The translations under genes were made by a program, and so were the position numbers. This document shows, piece after piece, positions 51,590 to 60,971 of a DNA stretch of 64,000 nt. This stretch comes from Amycolatopsis sp. NBC_01488 (GTDB lineage Bacteria; Actinomycetota; Actinomycetes; Mycobacteriales; Pseudonocardiaceae): contig NZ_CP109434.1 in NCBI RefSeq assembly GCF_036227105.1, positions 8,838,501 to 8,902,500 of the forward strand, given 5' to 3'. The notes below the pieces were generated by a model that saw only the letters and a program-made list of their open reading frames with translations, ran no database searches and had not been told where the DNA came from. Numbering within the stretch: position 1 is the stretch's first letter; each line of letters begins with the position of its first letter.

Positions 51590-52966
51590 TCACTTCTCCC
51601 CGCGGATCGTCCGGCGCAGCTTCGGGACGCGCTCGGCGAGCGTGCGTTCGGCGCCGCGCTGGGTGGGCTCGTAGTAGTCCTTGCCGACCAGCTCGTCCGG
51701 CGGGTACTGCTGCGCCAGCACCCCATCCTGGACGTCGTGCGGGTAGCGGTAGCCCTGCGCGTTGCCCAACTTCTTCGCGCCCGCGTAGTGCCCGTCGCGC
51801 AACGGCGGCGGCACCGCGCCGGCCAGGCCGGCCCGGACGTCGGCGAGCGCCGCGTCGATGCCCTTGATGACGGCGTTCGACTTCGGCGCGGTGGCCAGGT
51901 GCACGGTCGCCTGCGCCAATGCCAGCCTGCCCTCCGGCATGCCGATGAACTGCACCGCGTGCGCGGCCGCGACCGCCGCCTGCAGCGCCGTCGGGTCGGC
52001 CATCCCGATGTCCTCGCTGGCGTGCACCACGAGCCGCCGCGCGAGGAACCGCGGGTCCTCCCCCGCCTCGATCATCCGGGCCAGGTAGTGCAGCGCGGCG
52101 TCCACATCGGACCCGCGGATCGACTTGATGAACGCGCTGATCACGTCGTAGTGCTGGTCGCCGTCGCGGTCGTAGCGGACCGCCGCCTTGTCCACAGTGG
52201 ACTCGACGGTCGCCAGGTCGATCGTCTTCGCCTCGGTGGCCGACGCCGCGTCGGCCGCCGCTTCGAGGGCCGTGAGGGCGCGCCGCGCGTCACCCCCGGC
52301 GAGCCGGACGACGTGGGCGCGCGCGTCCTCGGTCAGCGTCAGCTCGCCGCCGAGGCCGCGTTCGTCGGCCAGGGCACGCTCGATCAGCTCGGTGATGTCC
52401 TCGTCGGTCAGCGGGTGCAGCTGCAGCACGAGCGAGCGCGACAGCAGCGGCGAAACGACCGAGAACGACGGGTTCTCGGTGGTCGCCGCGACCAGCAGCA
52501 CCGTACGGTCCTCGACCGCGCCGAGCAGCGCGTCCTGCTGGGTCTTGGAGAACCGGTGCACCTCGTCGATGAACAGCACGGTGTTCTCGGTGTTGTACTG
52601 CCGGCGCCGCCGCGCCTCCTCGATGACGCCGCGCACCTCCTTGACGCCCGCCGAAAGCGCCGACATCGCGACGAACCGGCGTCCCGTCGCGATCGAGACC
52701 AGGTTGGCCAGCGTCGTCTTGCCCGTGCCGGGCGGGCCGTAGAGCAGCACCGACGCCGGCGCGGCGCCCTCGACCAGCCGCCGCAGCGGGGCCCCTTCGC
52801 GCAGCAGGTGCTGCTGGCCGACGACCTCGTCGAGCGAACGCGGCCGCATCCGCACGGCCAGCGGCGAGCTGGCCGGATCCGCCTGCCGCCCGGCCGCGTT
52901 CGACGTCGTCCGCTCCGGGGGCGGCGCGATGTCGGCGTTCACGGTGAAGAGCTCGTCCTGTGCCAC
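51590..52966 (-). CDS. rarA: Replication-associated recombination protein RarA (MgsA)
   Basis: 458 residues. AAA+ ATPase related to clamp loaders: MRPRSLDEVVGQQHLLREGAPL, Walker A YGPPGTGKTTLA, Walker B TVLFIDEVHRFSK, sensor 1 ATTENPSFSV, and the C-terminal tetramerisation part (EDIGMADPTALQAAVAAAHAV). GTG at 52966 is preferred; a longer reading adds an unlikely hydrophobic N-terminus. Homologous to Rv2559c. Confidence 0.93.
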   Translation of the reverse strand: MAQDELFTVNADIAPPPERTTSNAAGRQADPASSPLAVRMRPRSLDEVVGQQHLLREGAPLRRLVEGAAPASVLLYGPPGTGKTTLANLVSIATGRRFVAMSALSAGVKEVRGVIEEARRRRQYNTENTVLFIDEVHRFSKTQQDALLGAVEDRTVLLVAATTENPSFSVVSPLLSRSLVLQLHPLTDEDITELIERALADERGLGGELTLTEDARAHVVRLAGGDARRALTALEAAADAASATEAKTIDLATVESTVDKAAVRYDRDGDQHYDVISAFIKSIRGSDVDAALHYLARMIEAGEDPRFLARRLVVHASEDIGMADPTALQAAVAAAHAVQFIGMPEGRLALAQATVHLATAPKSNAVIKGIDAALADVRAGLAGAVPPPLRDGHYAGAKKLGNAQGYRYPHDVQDGVLAQQYPPDELVGKDYYEPTQRGAERTLAERVPKLRRTIRGEK

Positions 52967-53037
52967 ACCGATGACGTTAACCGACGGCACCGACAGAACC
53001 ACTTGCCCCGGTCTCCGGATCGGCGCTACCGTTGTGG

Positions 53038-53077
53038 TGACTGGTTGACCGAAAGTGCGATTCCGGTCAACCAGTCA
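53038..53077 (+). promoter_or_regulatory. Large perfect palindrome upstream of the tetR-P450 operon
   Basis: Perfect 14-bp arms TGACTGGTTGACCG / CGGTCAACCAGTCA around a 12-base centre, ending 30 bases before the tetR ATG. Right position for an operator bound by the regulator encoded downstream; TTGACC in the left arm may also be a -35 element. Confidence 0.75.
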
Positions 53078-53107
53078 AACGCTCAACGAACCAGCAGGTG
53101 GAGACGC

Positions 53108-53803
53108 ATGGGCCATCCCAACCGCGAGCGCGCCGACCGCATCCTGGACGCGGCGGGCGAGCTGCTGCTGCGCATGGGCTACCGGAAGGTGGCGGTCGAC
53201 GACATCGCGCGCGCGGTCGGCATCGGCAAGGGCACCGTCTACCTGCACTGGCGCACGAAGGAGCTGCTGTTCCAGGCGCTGATGATGCGCGAGTCGGCCG
53301 ACCTGACCGACGAGATCCTGGGATGGATCCGCGACGACCCGTCGATGATCCTCCCGCACCGGATGATTTCGTCGTCGTTCCTCGTCACCCACCGGCGCCC
53401 GCTGGTGATGGCGATGCTGCGCGGCAACGCCGAGATGTTCGGCTCGCTCGGCGACCTCGCCCTGCGCAAGCAGCAGGACGAGCTGCGCGCGCAGTTCGAG
53501 GAGGCGATGCTCCGGCGCGGGCTGGTCCGTTCGGACGTCCCGAACCTGACCTACGCGCTCAACGCCTCGACGCTCGGCTTCTACCTGGGCGACACGCTGT
53601 CCGACGAGTTCGAGGACGTTCCCCTCGAAGAGAAGGCGGCGGCGCTCGCCCACCTGATCCGCACCGCGTTCGAGCCGCCGGGCGAACCCGATCCGGCGGC
53701 GGTCGCGGACGTGGCGGCGGAACTGAGTTCGGCGCTCGAGGAGCTCGTCTCGGGCTACCGGAAGGGGATCTACGCACACGATCCCACCACGGGTCCCGGC
53801 TGA
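53108..53803 (+). CDS. TetR-family regulator adjacent to a cytochrome P450
   Basis: 231 residues. N-terminal HTH (RADRILDAAGELLLRMGYRKVAVDDIARAVGIGKGTVYLHW in overlapping parts, residues 6-50). ATG at 53108 after GGTGGAGACGC. It is 34 bases before the P450 gene, so one transcript is likely, controlled by the palindrome upstream. Confidence 0.9.
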   Translation: MGHPNRERADRILDAAGELLLRMGYRKVAVDDIARAVGIGKGTVYLHWRTKELLFQALMMRESADLTDEILGWIRDDPSMILPHRMISSSFLVTHRRPLVMAMLRGNAEMFGSLGDLALRKQQDELRAQFEEAMLRRGLVRSDVPNLTYALNASTLGFYLGDTLSDEFEDVPLEEKAAALAHLIRTAFEPPGEPDPAAVADVAAELSSALEELVSGYRKGIYAHDPTTGPG

Positions 53804-53837
53804 TCCCGGGGCCGCACAGGGGAAAGAAGGGGCGGAC

Positions 53838-55055
53838 ATGACCACCACACAAGCGGACACCTGGGGCCTGCACGAATCCCAGTTCTGGCTGCGGGGGAAG
53901 CAGCCCGAGGAACGCGTGCACCACGCGGCGGAGCTCGGGTTCTGGAACGTCTACGGGCACCCGGAGGCCGAAGAGGTGCTCCGCGACCCGGCGACGTACT
54001 CCTCGGACACCACCCGGCTGATCCCGAAGGAGATGACGGCGGACCAGGACGTCGACTTCGAAGAGATGCGGGCGGGCAACCTGCTGCAGCTGGACCCGCC
54101 GCTGCACAACAAGATGCGCAAGCTCGTCAGCCGGGCGTTCACGCCGAAGGTCGTCGCGGACCTGGAACCGCGCATCGCCGCGGTGACGAACGAGCTGCTC
54201 GACGCCGCGGGCTCGGCCGGGCGGCTCGAGCTGGTCGAAGATCTGGCCTACCCGTTGCCGGTGATCGTCATCGCGGAACTGCTGGGGGTCCCCGCGAGCG
54301 ACCGGTACCTGTTCAAGGGCTGGGTGGACAAGCTGTTCGACTCCTCGGAGCAGTTCTCGCTGAAGGAGCAGAGCGAGGGACGGCAGGAGGCGGTCAAGAA
54401 GTCCCTGGAGGGGCAGAAGGCACTCGTCGAGTACCTGGGCGTGCACGTCGACGAACGGCGGAAGCAGCCCCGGGAGGACCTGCTGACGAAGCTCGTCGAA
54501 GCCGAGGTCGACGGCGAGACGCTGACCCGTACCGAGGTCGTCAACTTCGCCAACGTCCTGCTGCTGGCCGGGCACATCACCACCACGATGCTGCTCGGCA
54601 ACGCGGTGCTGTGCCTGGACACGCACCCGGAGTGGGACGAGCGCGTGCGCGCCGACCGGGCCCTGGTGCCGCCCGCGATCGAGGAGTCGCTGCGCTACCT
54701 GTCGCCGTTCGCGGCGGTGGCGCGCGCGACGATGCGCGAGGTCGAGCTGGGCGGGGTGACCGTGCCCGCGGACCAGATGCTGATGATCTGGGTGGCGGCG
54801 GCCAACCGGGACGACCGCGTGTTCGCCGAGCCGGGCACGTTCGACCCGCTGCGCGATCCCAACCCGCACCTCGCGTTCGGCCGCGGGATCCACTTCTGCA
54901 TCGGGGCACCGCTCGCCCGGCTCGAAGGCCGGGTGGCGCTGAACATCCTGTTCGACCGCTACCCCGCACTGCGCACGATCCCGGGTGAGCCGCCGAAGTT
55001 CCAAGTGAACCCGAACATGACCGGCGTGCGGGAGCTGCCGCTCACCACGGCGTGA
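53838..55055 (+). CDS. Cytochrome P450, CYP107-like
   Basis: 405-residue soluble monooxygenase. Heme loop FGRGIHFCIGAPLARLEG (Cys about residue 355), K-helix EESLRYLSPF (ExxR), I-helix LLLAGHITTTMLLGN. The AGHITT form, with Ile where most have an acid, is known in CYP107-type enzymes from Bacillus. No dedicated ferredoxin or reductase gene is nearby, and there is no polyketide or NRPS gene, so it may be a catabolic or detoxifying P450. Substrate unknown. Confidence 0.93.
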   Translation: MTTTQADTWGLHESQFWLRGKQPEERVHHAAELGFWNVYGHPEAEEVLRDPATYSSDTTRLIPKEMTADQDVDFEEMRAGNLLQLDPPLHNKMRKLVSRAFTPKVVADLEPRIAAVTNELLDAAGSAGRLELVEDLAYPLPVIVIAELLGVPASDRYLFKGWVDKLFDSSEQFSLKEQSEGRQEAVKKSLEGQKALVEYLGVHVDERRKQPREDLLTKLVEAEVDGETLTRTEVVNFANVLLLAGHITTTMLLGNAVLCLDTHPEWDERVRADRALVPPAIEESLRYLSPFAAVARATMREVELGGVTVPADQMLMIWVAAANRDDRVFAEPGTFDPLRDPNPHLAFGRGIHFCIGAPLARLEGRVALNILFDRYPALRTIPGEPPKFQVNPNMTGVRELPLTTA

Positions 55056-55062
55056 ACCGGGT

Positions 55063-55094
55063 GCGCCCTGGGCGAAATCCCTCGCCCGGGGCGC
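55063..55094 (+). terminator. Hairpin terminator of the P450 operon
   Basis: GCGCCCTGGGCGA / TCGCCCGGGGCGC, 13-bp arms with one wobble pair and a 6-base loop, 8 bases after the P450 stop. Confidence 0.8.
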
Positions 55095-55116
55095 TTCGCG
55101 CGGCGAAGGTGGACCG

Positions 55117-55845
55117 ATGAACGTGGCGGTGCTGGCGGACATCCACGGCGTCCTCCCCGCGCTGGAGGCCGTGCTCGCGGAGCCGGACGTCGAGGCGGCG
55201 GACCGGATCGTGCTGCTGGGCGACCTGCTGGCGGGCCCGATGCCGGTGGAGACCATGGACCGGCTGCAGGCGCTGGGGTCGCGGGCGATCTGGGTGCGGG
55301 GCAACGCCGACCGCGAACTGGCGGCGTCGGCACACGGTACCGGGAAGTTCGTCCCGGACCCGATCTTCCCGTGGGCGGCGCGACAACTGCGTCCCGCCGA
55401 TCTCCCGGTGCTCGACGCGCTGCCGCTGACGGTGACGCTCGGCGGCGTGCTGTTCTGCCACGCGACCCCGCGCGACGACACGGAAATCGTGCTCGTCGAC
55501 AGCCCGCTGGCGCGCTGGGCCGAGGTCCTCGACGGCGTTGCGGCGTCGACGATCGTGCTGGGGCACACGCACATGCCGTTCGCCCGGCTGGTGGACCGGC
55601 GGCTGGTCGTCAACCCCGGGAGCGTCGGAATGCCGTACGGCGCAAGGGGTGCGCACTGGGCGTTGCTCGGCGAGGGCGTCCAGCTGCGGCGCACATCGTA
55701 CGACGTCGAAGAGGCATGCCGGTTTCTCGCGTCGCGGTCGGCCTATCCCGGCATCGAAGCGTGGGCGGACCACTTCGTCCGGAACCCGCCTTCGGACGCG
55801 GAGGCGCTGCGGGTGTTCAGCGGCCCTGGAACGATTTCCACATGA
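55117..55845 (+). CDS. Metallophosphoesterase family protein
   Basis: 242 residues. Two-metal calcineurin-like motifs: VLADIHGVLPALEAVL (D-x-H), LLGDLLAGP (GD), VRGNADRE (GNxD), FCHATP (H), LGHTHMPF (GHxH). YfcE/MJ0936-like phosphodiesterase. ATG at 55117. The last 29 bases overlap the convergent SGNH hydrolase gene. Confidence 0.9.
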   Translation: MNVAVLADIHGVLPALEAVLAEPDVEAADRIVLLGDLLAGPMPVETMDRLQALGSRAIWVRGNADRELAASAHGTGKFVPDPIFPWAARQLRPADLPVLDALPLTVTLGGVLFCHATPRDDTEIVLVDSPLARWAEVLDGVAASTIVLGHTHMPFARLVDRRLVVNPGSVGMPYGARGAHWALLGEGVQLRRTSYDVEEACRFLASRSAYPGIEAWADHFVRNPPSDAEALRVFSGPGTIST

Positions 55846-56671
55846 TGACCGCGGCGTAGGGCAGGAACTCGCGGCCGCGGCGCCAGAGCCACGGGATGCC
55901 CTTGAGCACCAGCCACCCCACGTGCCCGGCGGCGCTCGGCTCGACACCGCCGCTGCAGGTGAGGCTCACCGGCTCGGGCACGTCGAAGCCGGCTTCGGCG
56001 AGCAGGCCCGTGAAGCCGTCGGCGAGCAGGCGGTGGCCAAGTTCCGAGGGGTGCAGCCGGTCGACGCTCCAGACCGTGAGGTCGTACGCGCCGGGGAGGC
56101 GGTCGAGGTCGAGGCAGGGGACGCCTTCGCGGGTGACGACCTCGTCGATGGCGGCGTTCAGCTCCGCGACGCGGGCGCTGAGGGCGCGCTTGAGCGACGG
56201 CGGGAGGCGGAACACCTTGCTGTGGTCGTGGAACCGGACCGGGACGACGGTGGTGTTCACCTGGCGCAGCCGGTGGATGACCTCGGTGAAGTCGGCGGCG
56301 ATCCGGGCGGCGTCGAAGTCCGGACGCAGGGTGTCGTTCATGCCGGCCACGAGCAGCGCGACATCGGGCCGGTGCGCGACGGCGGCGGGCACCTGTTCGG
56401 TGAGCACGCACCGCATCCGGGCCCCGGTGAACGACGGGTTCAAGTAGCCACCGGCCTCGACCCCGAGCGCGGCCGCGACGAGCGGCCCGACGCCCCGCCA
56501 GCCCCCGCGCCGGGGCAGCGGATCACCGAGCCCGACCGCGGTGGAGTCGCCGAGCACGACGAGCCGCTCGGCGCGCCGGAGGGGCGGCACGGCCGCGAGC
56601 GCGGGCCGGGCGGGCGAAGGTTCGGGGAAGGGAGTGACTTCGACACTGATCACGGTCACGCCCACGACCAT
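55817..56671 (-). CDS. SGNH/GDSL hydrolase family protein
   Basis: 284 residues. Block I VVLGDSTAVGLGDP (Ser nucleophile about residue 43), Gly block, block III VAGMNDTLRPDF (GxND) and block V DRLHPSELGHRLLA (DxxH). Followed by an ~80-residue C-terminal extension ending in a possibly membrane-associated LVLKGIPWLWRRGREFLPYAAV. No signal peptide. Lipase/esterase-like; substrate unknown. Confidence 0.87.
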   Translation of the reverse strand: MVVGVTVISVEVTPFPEPSPARPALAAVPPLRRAERLVVLGDSTAVGLGDPLPRRGGWRGVGPLVAAALGVEAGGYLNPSFTGARMRCVLTEQVPAAVAHRPDVALLVAGMNDTLRPDFDAARIAADFTEVIHRLRQVNTTVVPVRFHDHSKVFRLPPSLKRALSARVAELNAAIDEVVTREGVPCLDLDRLPGAYDLTVWSVDRLHPSELGHRLLADGFTGLLAEAGFDVPEPVSLTCSGGVEPSAAGHVGWLVLKGIPWLWRRGREFLPYAAVIMWKSFQGR

Positions 56672-56893
56672 CGGCCACGGAAGCTCACCTGCGGTGAGGA
56701 GGAGGTAACACGCCCGCGACCGGGCGCCTAATTCTTGACGCTCACCTCACAGGTGCCGGAAATGTCCCGTTCAGGGGGTGAGTTCAGCTCCGGAAGACGA
56801 GCGGACTGGGGTTGCGGGCCGGGGGCGGTGCCGGCCTGCTGCTGATGCGGCGACCGAGCGACGCATGGTCGGCCCGGGCACAACCAGCCGTCC

Positions 56894-58075
56894 TCAGCGG
56901 AACGCCGGGTAGAACGCCAGGTCGGCGTGCGGGCCCAGCCGCGCCGCCAAAGCCGCCGCCACTCGGGCCGCGAACTCCGAAACCGCCGTCATCCGGACAT
57001 ACCCGGCGTGCTTCGCCAAATCTCGCCACCAGGTCACCAAAGCCGCCTCACGGCTCACCGGAGGGGCATGGCGGGACAGGTCCAGCGATCCCAGCTCCTC
57101 GCCCGTGATGAACCACACCCGCAACAGCTCGCTGGCCGTCAGGTGCGTCGCCAGCACCTCGTCGTCGGCCAGGGCCGGCCACACGCCCACCACTTCCGCG
57201 CGCCACACCGCGACCATCGCCTCGCTCATGCCCGCCGGCAGCGCCAGTGCGTCCGGCCAGCTCGCGAACGGCAGCCTCAGGTGCGCCGCGTCGACCAGGG
57301 CCGACCGGACGCAGCCGTGCTCGAAGTCGAGGAAGCGGACGCTCTCGCCCGTCACGAGGTTGTTGTCCGGGCTCAGCTCCACCGGGCTGAACGCGCGGAA
57401 ACCCGCCGAGCGCGACTGCTCCAGCGCTGCCGTCACCTGCGCGAGGACCTCGTCCGGCGCCGGGATGCCCAGCCGCTCCTGGATCACCGCCGGCACGCGC
57501 TCGCACAGCTCGTCGACGCCGCCGGCGTCGGTCCTCGCCGGGGCGCCCAGTCGGCGCAGCAGCGCGTTGAAGTCGGCTTCGCGGCCCGCCGTGCTCGCGT
57601 GCAGGCGGCCCAGCGAACGGGCCCACGACAGCAGCGCGCGCTCGGCCGCGCGGGAGTCGCGGGCGTAGAGCTTGTCCTCCAGTGTCGGCGTGCGGCCGAG
57701 GTCCTCCAGCACCAGCACGCGGGCGCGGCCGTCGTGGGCGAGCAGCTCCGGGCACATCCGCTCGTCCGGCGCCAGCGCCGTGAACAGCTGGTAGCTGACC
57801 GCTTCCTGGGCGAACGGGTCGGCACCCGAGGACGGCTGGTCCGGGTAGTGCTTGACGACCAGCGTGCGCGGCAGCGCGAAGGACGACGACACCACTCTCG
57901 CCCGGACCACCGTCGCCGGCCCGCTGCCCGCGAGGTCCTCGGGCGCGACCAGGGTGATCGCGCTGCCGAACCGGCGCGAGAGAACGGACTCGCCCGCCGC
58001 GACCGCCGCGGCTACGGCGTGCTCGGCCCCTGCCCCGACCCCAGCGTCGCCGGCGGAGGAGGTGTCGACTGTCAT
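56894..58075 (-). CDS. Aminoglycoside-phosphotransferase-like protein with a degenerate catalytic loop
   Basis: 393 residues with an APH/CHK kinase-like fold: N-lobe LPRTLVVKHYP (the ATP-binding Lys), VLVLEDLGRTPTLED hinge, C-lobe LSPDNNLVTGESVRFLDFEHG. The Mg-binding D(F)E is retained, but the Brenner motif HGDxxxxN reads VELSPDNN, so the catalytic base Asp is Leu. Probably not a normal kinase. The ATG at 58075 gives MTVDTSSAGD; earlier starts add a poorly supported N-terminus. Confidence 0.75.
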   Translation of the reverse strand: MTVDTSSAGDAGVGAGAEHAVAAAVAAGESVLSRRFGSAITLVAPEDLAGSGPATVVRARVVSSSFALPRTLVVKHYPDQPSSGADPFAQEAVSYQLFTALAPDERMCPELLAHDGRARVLVLEDLGRTPTLEDKLYARDSRAAERALLSWARSLGRLHASTAGREADFNALLRRLGAPARTDAGGVDELCERVPAVIQERLGIPAPDEVLAQVTAALEQSRSAGFRAFSPVELSPDNNLVTGESVRFLDFEHGCVRSALVDAAHLRLPFASWPDALALPAGMSEAMVAVWRAEVVGVWPALADDEVLATHLTASELLRVWFITGEELGSLDLSRHAPPVSREAALVTWWRDLAKHAGYVRMTAVSEFAARVAAALAARLGPHADLAFYPAFR

Positions 58076-58154
58076 TGTCACCGACCCTACTCGTGACTGA
58101 GCAACCATGACTACTGACATCCGGACAAGAAGGAGCCCCCGGTCCGGCCGGGGT

Positions 58155-59102
58155 TCATCCCCGTGAAAGCGGACGCATCCCCACCGGTGAACGTTGCCCA
58201 TTCCGGCGCACGATCAACACAATGGCCGCTGCTGCAACGATTCCGAGAAGGTTGACGAGCAGCTGACCCACCGATTGGCCGCATCGGCTCCACTCCCCCG
58301 CCACGGCCGCCACGACCGCGTAGCCCGCGGCCGGCACCGTCGTCACGGAGATGAAGACGCCCACGAGCGCCGCCGACTTCGCCGACGTCATGGCGAGCAT
58401 CCCGGCCGCCCCGGCCAGCATCGCCACGACCAGCGACGGTACGCCGACCGAGAACACGAAGTCGACCTCGCTGTGGCGCTTCAGCTCGAACGCCTGTGCG
58501 CCGAAGACGTGCGTCACGCGGACCAGCAGGGCGCCGCCCAGCGTGACGACCATGGCCAGCGGGAAGCCGATCCCCAGCGCCGCACCCGCGAGCCGGACGA
58601 GGTCCCACCGCCGCAGCACCAGCCCGACCGCCAGCGCGGCGAGCGGCCCGAATTCCGGGCCGACGACCATCGCGCCGACGATCGTCACCGCGGAGTCCGT
58701 CAGCACGCCGACCGCCGCCAGCAGGCAGGCGATGGTGAGGAACGCCAGGAACGTCACGTTGAGCCGCGACTCCTCGCCCGTGCGGGCGAGCAGCTCCTGC
58801 CAGACGACGGCGTCCACGCCTTCGCCCGGCGCGGCCTCCTCCGCCTCGTCGGCGGCGTCGGACAGCGCCGTGTCGATCGCTTCGAGCGTGATCCCGCCGG
58901 AGTGGTCGAGCTCGAGCACGCACAGCGCGGCCACGATCTCGTCCGCCGCCTCGCGCGCGATGTCGGCCTCGACCAGGTCGCCTTCCGGCGAGACGGCGAC
59001 GCCGCGGTGCACGATCAGGTGCGCGGTCCCGGCGTGTGCCCGCAGGATGTCGAGCGCCTCGGCGGTCTTCTCCGGCGGGCACACGGCCCTGAGGTGCAGC
59101 AC
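58155..59102 (-). CDS. DUF389 integral membrane protein
   Basis: 315 residues. N-terminal ~115 cytoplasmic residues (LHLRAVCPPEKTAEALDIL, ACT/MetQ-like beta-alpha pattern), then six or so helices containing the family signature LTDSAVTIVGAMVVGPEFGPL. The GTG start shares one base with the aspS stop (TAGTG), so expression is coupled to aspS. DUF389 proteins have no firmly known function; a channel or transporter role is inferred from topology. Confidence 0.88.
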   Translation of the reverse strand: MLHLRAVCPPEKTAEALDILRAHAGTAHLIVHRGVAVSPEGDLVEADIAREAADEIVAALCVLELDHSGGITLEAIDTALSDAADEAEEAAPGEGVDAVVWQELLARTGEESRLNVTFLAFLTIACLLAAVGVLTDSAVTIVGAMVVGPEFGPLAALAVGLVLRRWDLVRLAGAALGIGFPLAMVVTLGGALLVRVTHVFGAQAFELKRHSEVDFVFSVGVPSLVVAMLAGAAGMLAMTSAKSAALVGVFISVTTVPAAGYAVVAAVAGEWSRCGQSVGQLLVNLLGIVAAAAIVLIVRRNGQRSPVGMRPLSRG

Positions 59103-60877
59103 TAGTTCTGCGAGGGCGCGGCCGGCTTCGCGTCGATGCCGGCTTCCTTGCGCTGCTGCGCCGTGATCGGCGCGGGCGCCGCGGTCAGCGGGTCGTAGCC
59201 GCCGCCGGTCTTCGGGAACGCGATGACGTCACGCAGCGAGTCGGCCTTGGCCAGCAGCATGACGATGCGGTCCCAGCCGAACGCGATGCCGCCGTGCGGC
59301 GGCGGGCCGAACGCGAAGGCGTCGAGCAGGAAGCCGAACTTCTCCTGCGCCTCCTCCTCGCCGAGGCCCATCAGCGCGAACACGCGCTTCTGGACGTCAC
59401 CGCGGTGGATACGGATCGAGCCGCCGCCGATCTCGTTGCCGTTGCAGACGATGTCGTAGGCGTAGGCCAGCGCGTTGCCCGGGTCCTGCTCGAACTTGTC
59501 GATCCACTCGGGGGTGGGCGAGGTGAACGCGTGGTGCACCGCGGTCCACTTGCCGGAGCCGACCGCGACGTCGTCGCCGATGTCCTCGACCGGCGCGAAC
59601 AGCGGCGCGTCGACGACCCACACGAACGACCAGGCGTCCTCGTCGATCAGGCCGAGGCGCTTGCCGATCTCGTCGCGCGCGGCGCCCAGCAGCGGCTGCG
59701 TGCTCGAGGCCTTGCCGGCCGAGAAGAAGATGCAGTCGCCGGGCTTCGCGCCCGCCGCGGCGGCGACGTTCTCGCGCTCGGTCTCCGACAGGTTCTTCGC
59801 CACCGGGCCGCCGAGCGTGCCGTCCTCGTTGACGAGGATGTACGCGAGGCCGCGCGCGCCGCGCTGCTTCGCCCACTCCTGCCACGCGTCGAGCTGGCGG
59901 CGCGGCTGGTTCGCCCCGCCGGCCATCACGACCGCGCCGACGTACGGCGCCTGGAACACGCGGAACGGCGTGTCGGCGAAGAACTCCGTCAGGTCGGTGA
60001 TCTCGAGGTCGAAGCGCAGGTCCGGCTTGTCGGAGCCGTACTTGGCCATCGCCTCGTGGTAGGTGATGCGCGGGATCGGCCGCGGGATCTCGTGCCCGAT
60101 CAGCTTCCACAGCGCCGAGACGATCTGCTCGCCGATGTCGATGACGTCGTCCTGCTCGACGAAGCTCATCTCGATGTCGAGCTGGGTGAACTCCGGCTGG
60201 CGGTCGGCGCGGAAGTCTTCATCCCGGTAGCAGCGCGCGATCTGGTAGTACCGCTCCATGCCGCCGACCATGAGCAGCTGTTTGAACAGCTGCGGCGACT
60301 GCGGCAGGGCGTACCAGGAGCCGGGCTTGAGCCGGGCGGGCACCAGGAAGTCGCGCGCGCCTTCGGGGGTGGAGCGGGTCATCGTCGGCGTCTCGATCTC
60401 GACGAAGTCCTGGTTGTGCAGTACCTCGCGCGCGGCGCGGCTGACCTCGCTGCGCAGCCGCATGGCCGCGGCCGGGCCGCTGCGGCGCAGGTCGAGGTAG
60501 CGGTGCTTGAGGCGGACCTCTTCGCCGACGTCGACGCGGTCGTCGATCGGGAACGGCAGCGGCGCGGCTTCGGAGAGGACCTCGAGCTGGGTCGCGAGGA
60601 CCTCGATCTCACCGGTGGGGATCTCGGCGTTCGCGTTGCCCTCGGGGCGCTTCGCGACCTCGCCGACGATCTTGACACAGAACTCCGAGCGGAGCGCATG
60701 CGCGCGCTCGGCCATCTCACCCTCGCGGAAGACGACCTGGGCGACGCCGCTGGCGTCGCGGAGGTCGATGAAGATGACGCCGCCGTGATCGCGCCGCCGG
60801 GCCACCCAACCGGTGAGGGTGACGGTCTGTCCGGCCTGCTCGGCACGCAGGGTGCCGGCGTTGTGAGTGCGGAGCAC
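59102..60877 (-). CDS. aspS: Aspartyl-tRNA synthetase
   Basis: 591 residues. N-terminal OB-fold anticodon-binding domain (TLTGWVARRRDHGGVIFIDLRD), class II core (motif 2 RYYQIARCYRDEDFRADRQPEFTQLD in overlapping parts; motif 3 GIAFGWDRIVMLLA) and the bacterial insertion domain. Whether it is the discriminating or non-discriminating (GatCAB-dependent) type cannot be read with certainty. GTG at 60877 after GAAGGAG. Confidence 0.97.
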   Translation of the reverse strand: MLRTHNAGTLRAEQAGQTVTLTGWVARRRDHGGVIFIDLRDASGVAQVVFREGEMAERAHALRSEFCVKIVGEVAKRPEGNANAEIPTGEIEVLATQLEVLSEAAPLPFPIDDRVDVGEEVRLKHRYLDLRRSGPAAAMRLRSEVSRAAREVLHNQDFVEIETPTMTRSTPEGARDFLVPARLKPGSWYALPQSPQLFKQLLMVGGMERYYQIARCYRDEDFRADRQPEFTQLDIEMSFVEQDDVIDIGEQIVSALWKLIGHEIPRPIPRITYHEAMAKYGSDKPDLRFDLEITDLTEFFADTPFRVFQAPYVGAVVMAGGANQPRRQLDAWQEWAKQRGARGLAYILVNEDGTLGGPVAKNLSETERENVAAAAGAKPGDCIFFSAGKASSTQPLLGAARDEIGKRLGLIDEDAWSFVWVVDAPLFAPVEDIGDDVAVGSGKWTAVHHAFTSPTPEWIDKFEQDPGNALAYAYDIVCNGNEIGGGSIRIHRGDVQKRVFALMGLGEEEAQEKFGFLLDAFAFGPPPHGGIAFGWDRIVMLLAKADSLRDVIAFPKTGGGYDPLTAAPAPITAQQRKEAGIDAKPAAPSQN

Positions 60878-60971
60878 TGCGACTGCTCTCCTTCGACATG
60901 GGTTCTCGCTGCCTGAGAAGGCTAACGAACCACCCAGCGTACGACGTCGGCAGGCTTGACTTGCGCAGTGG

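Noticed and set aside
53838..55055. P450 as part of a natural-product cluster
   Set aside because: No PKS, NRPS, terpene synthase, RiPP or glycosyltransferase genes are nearby; neighbours are a regulator and housekeeping or generic hydrolase genes.
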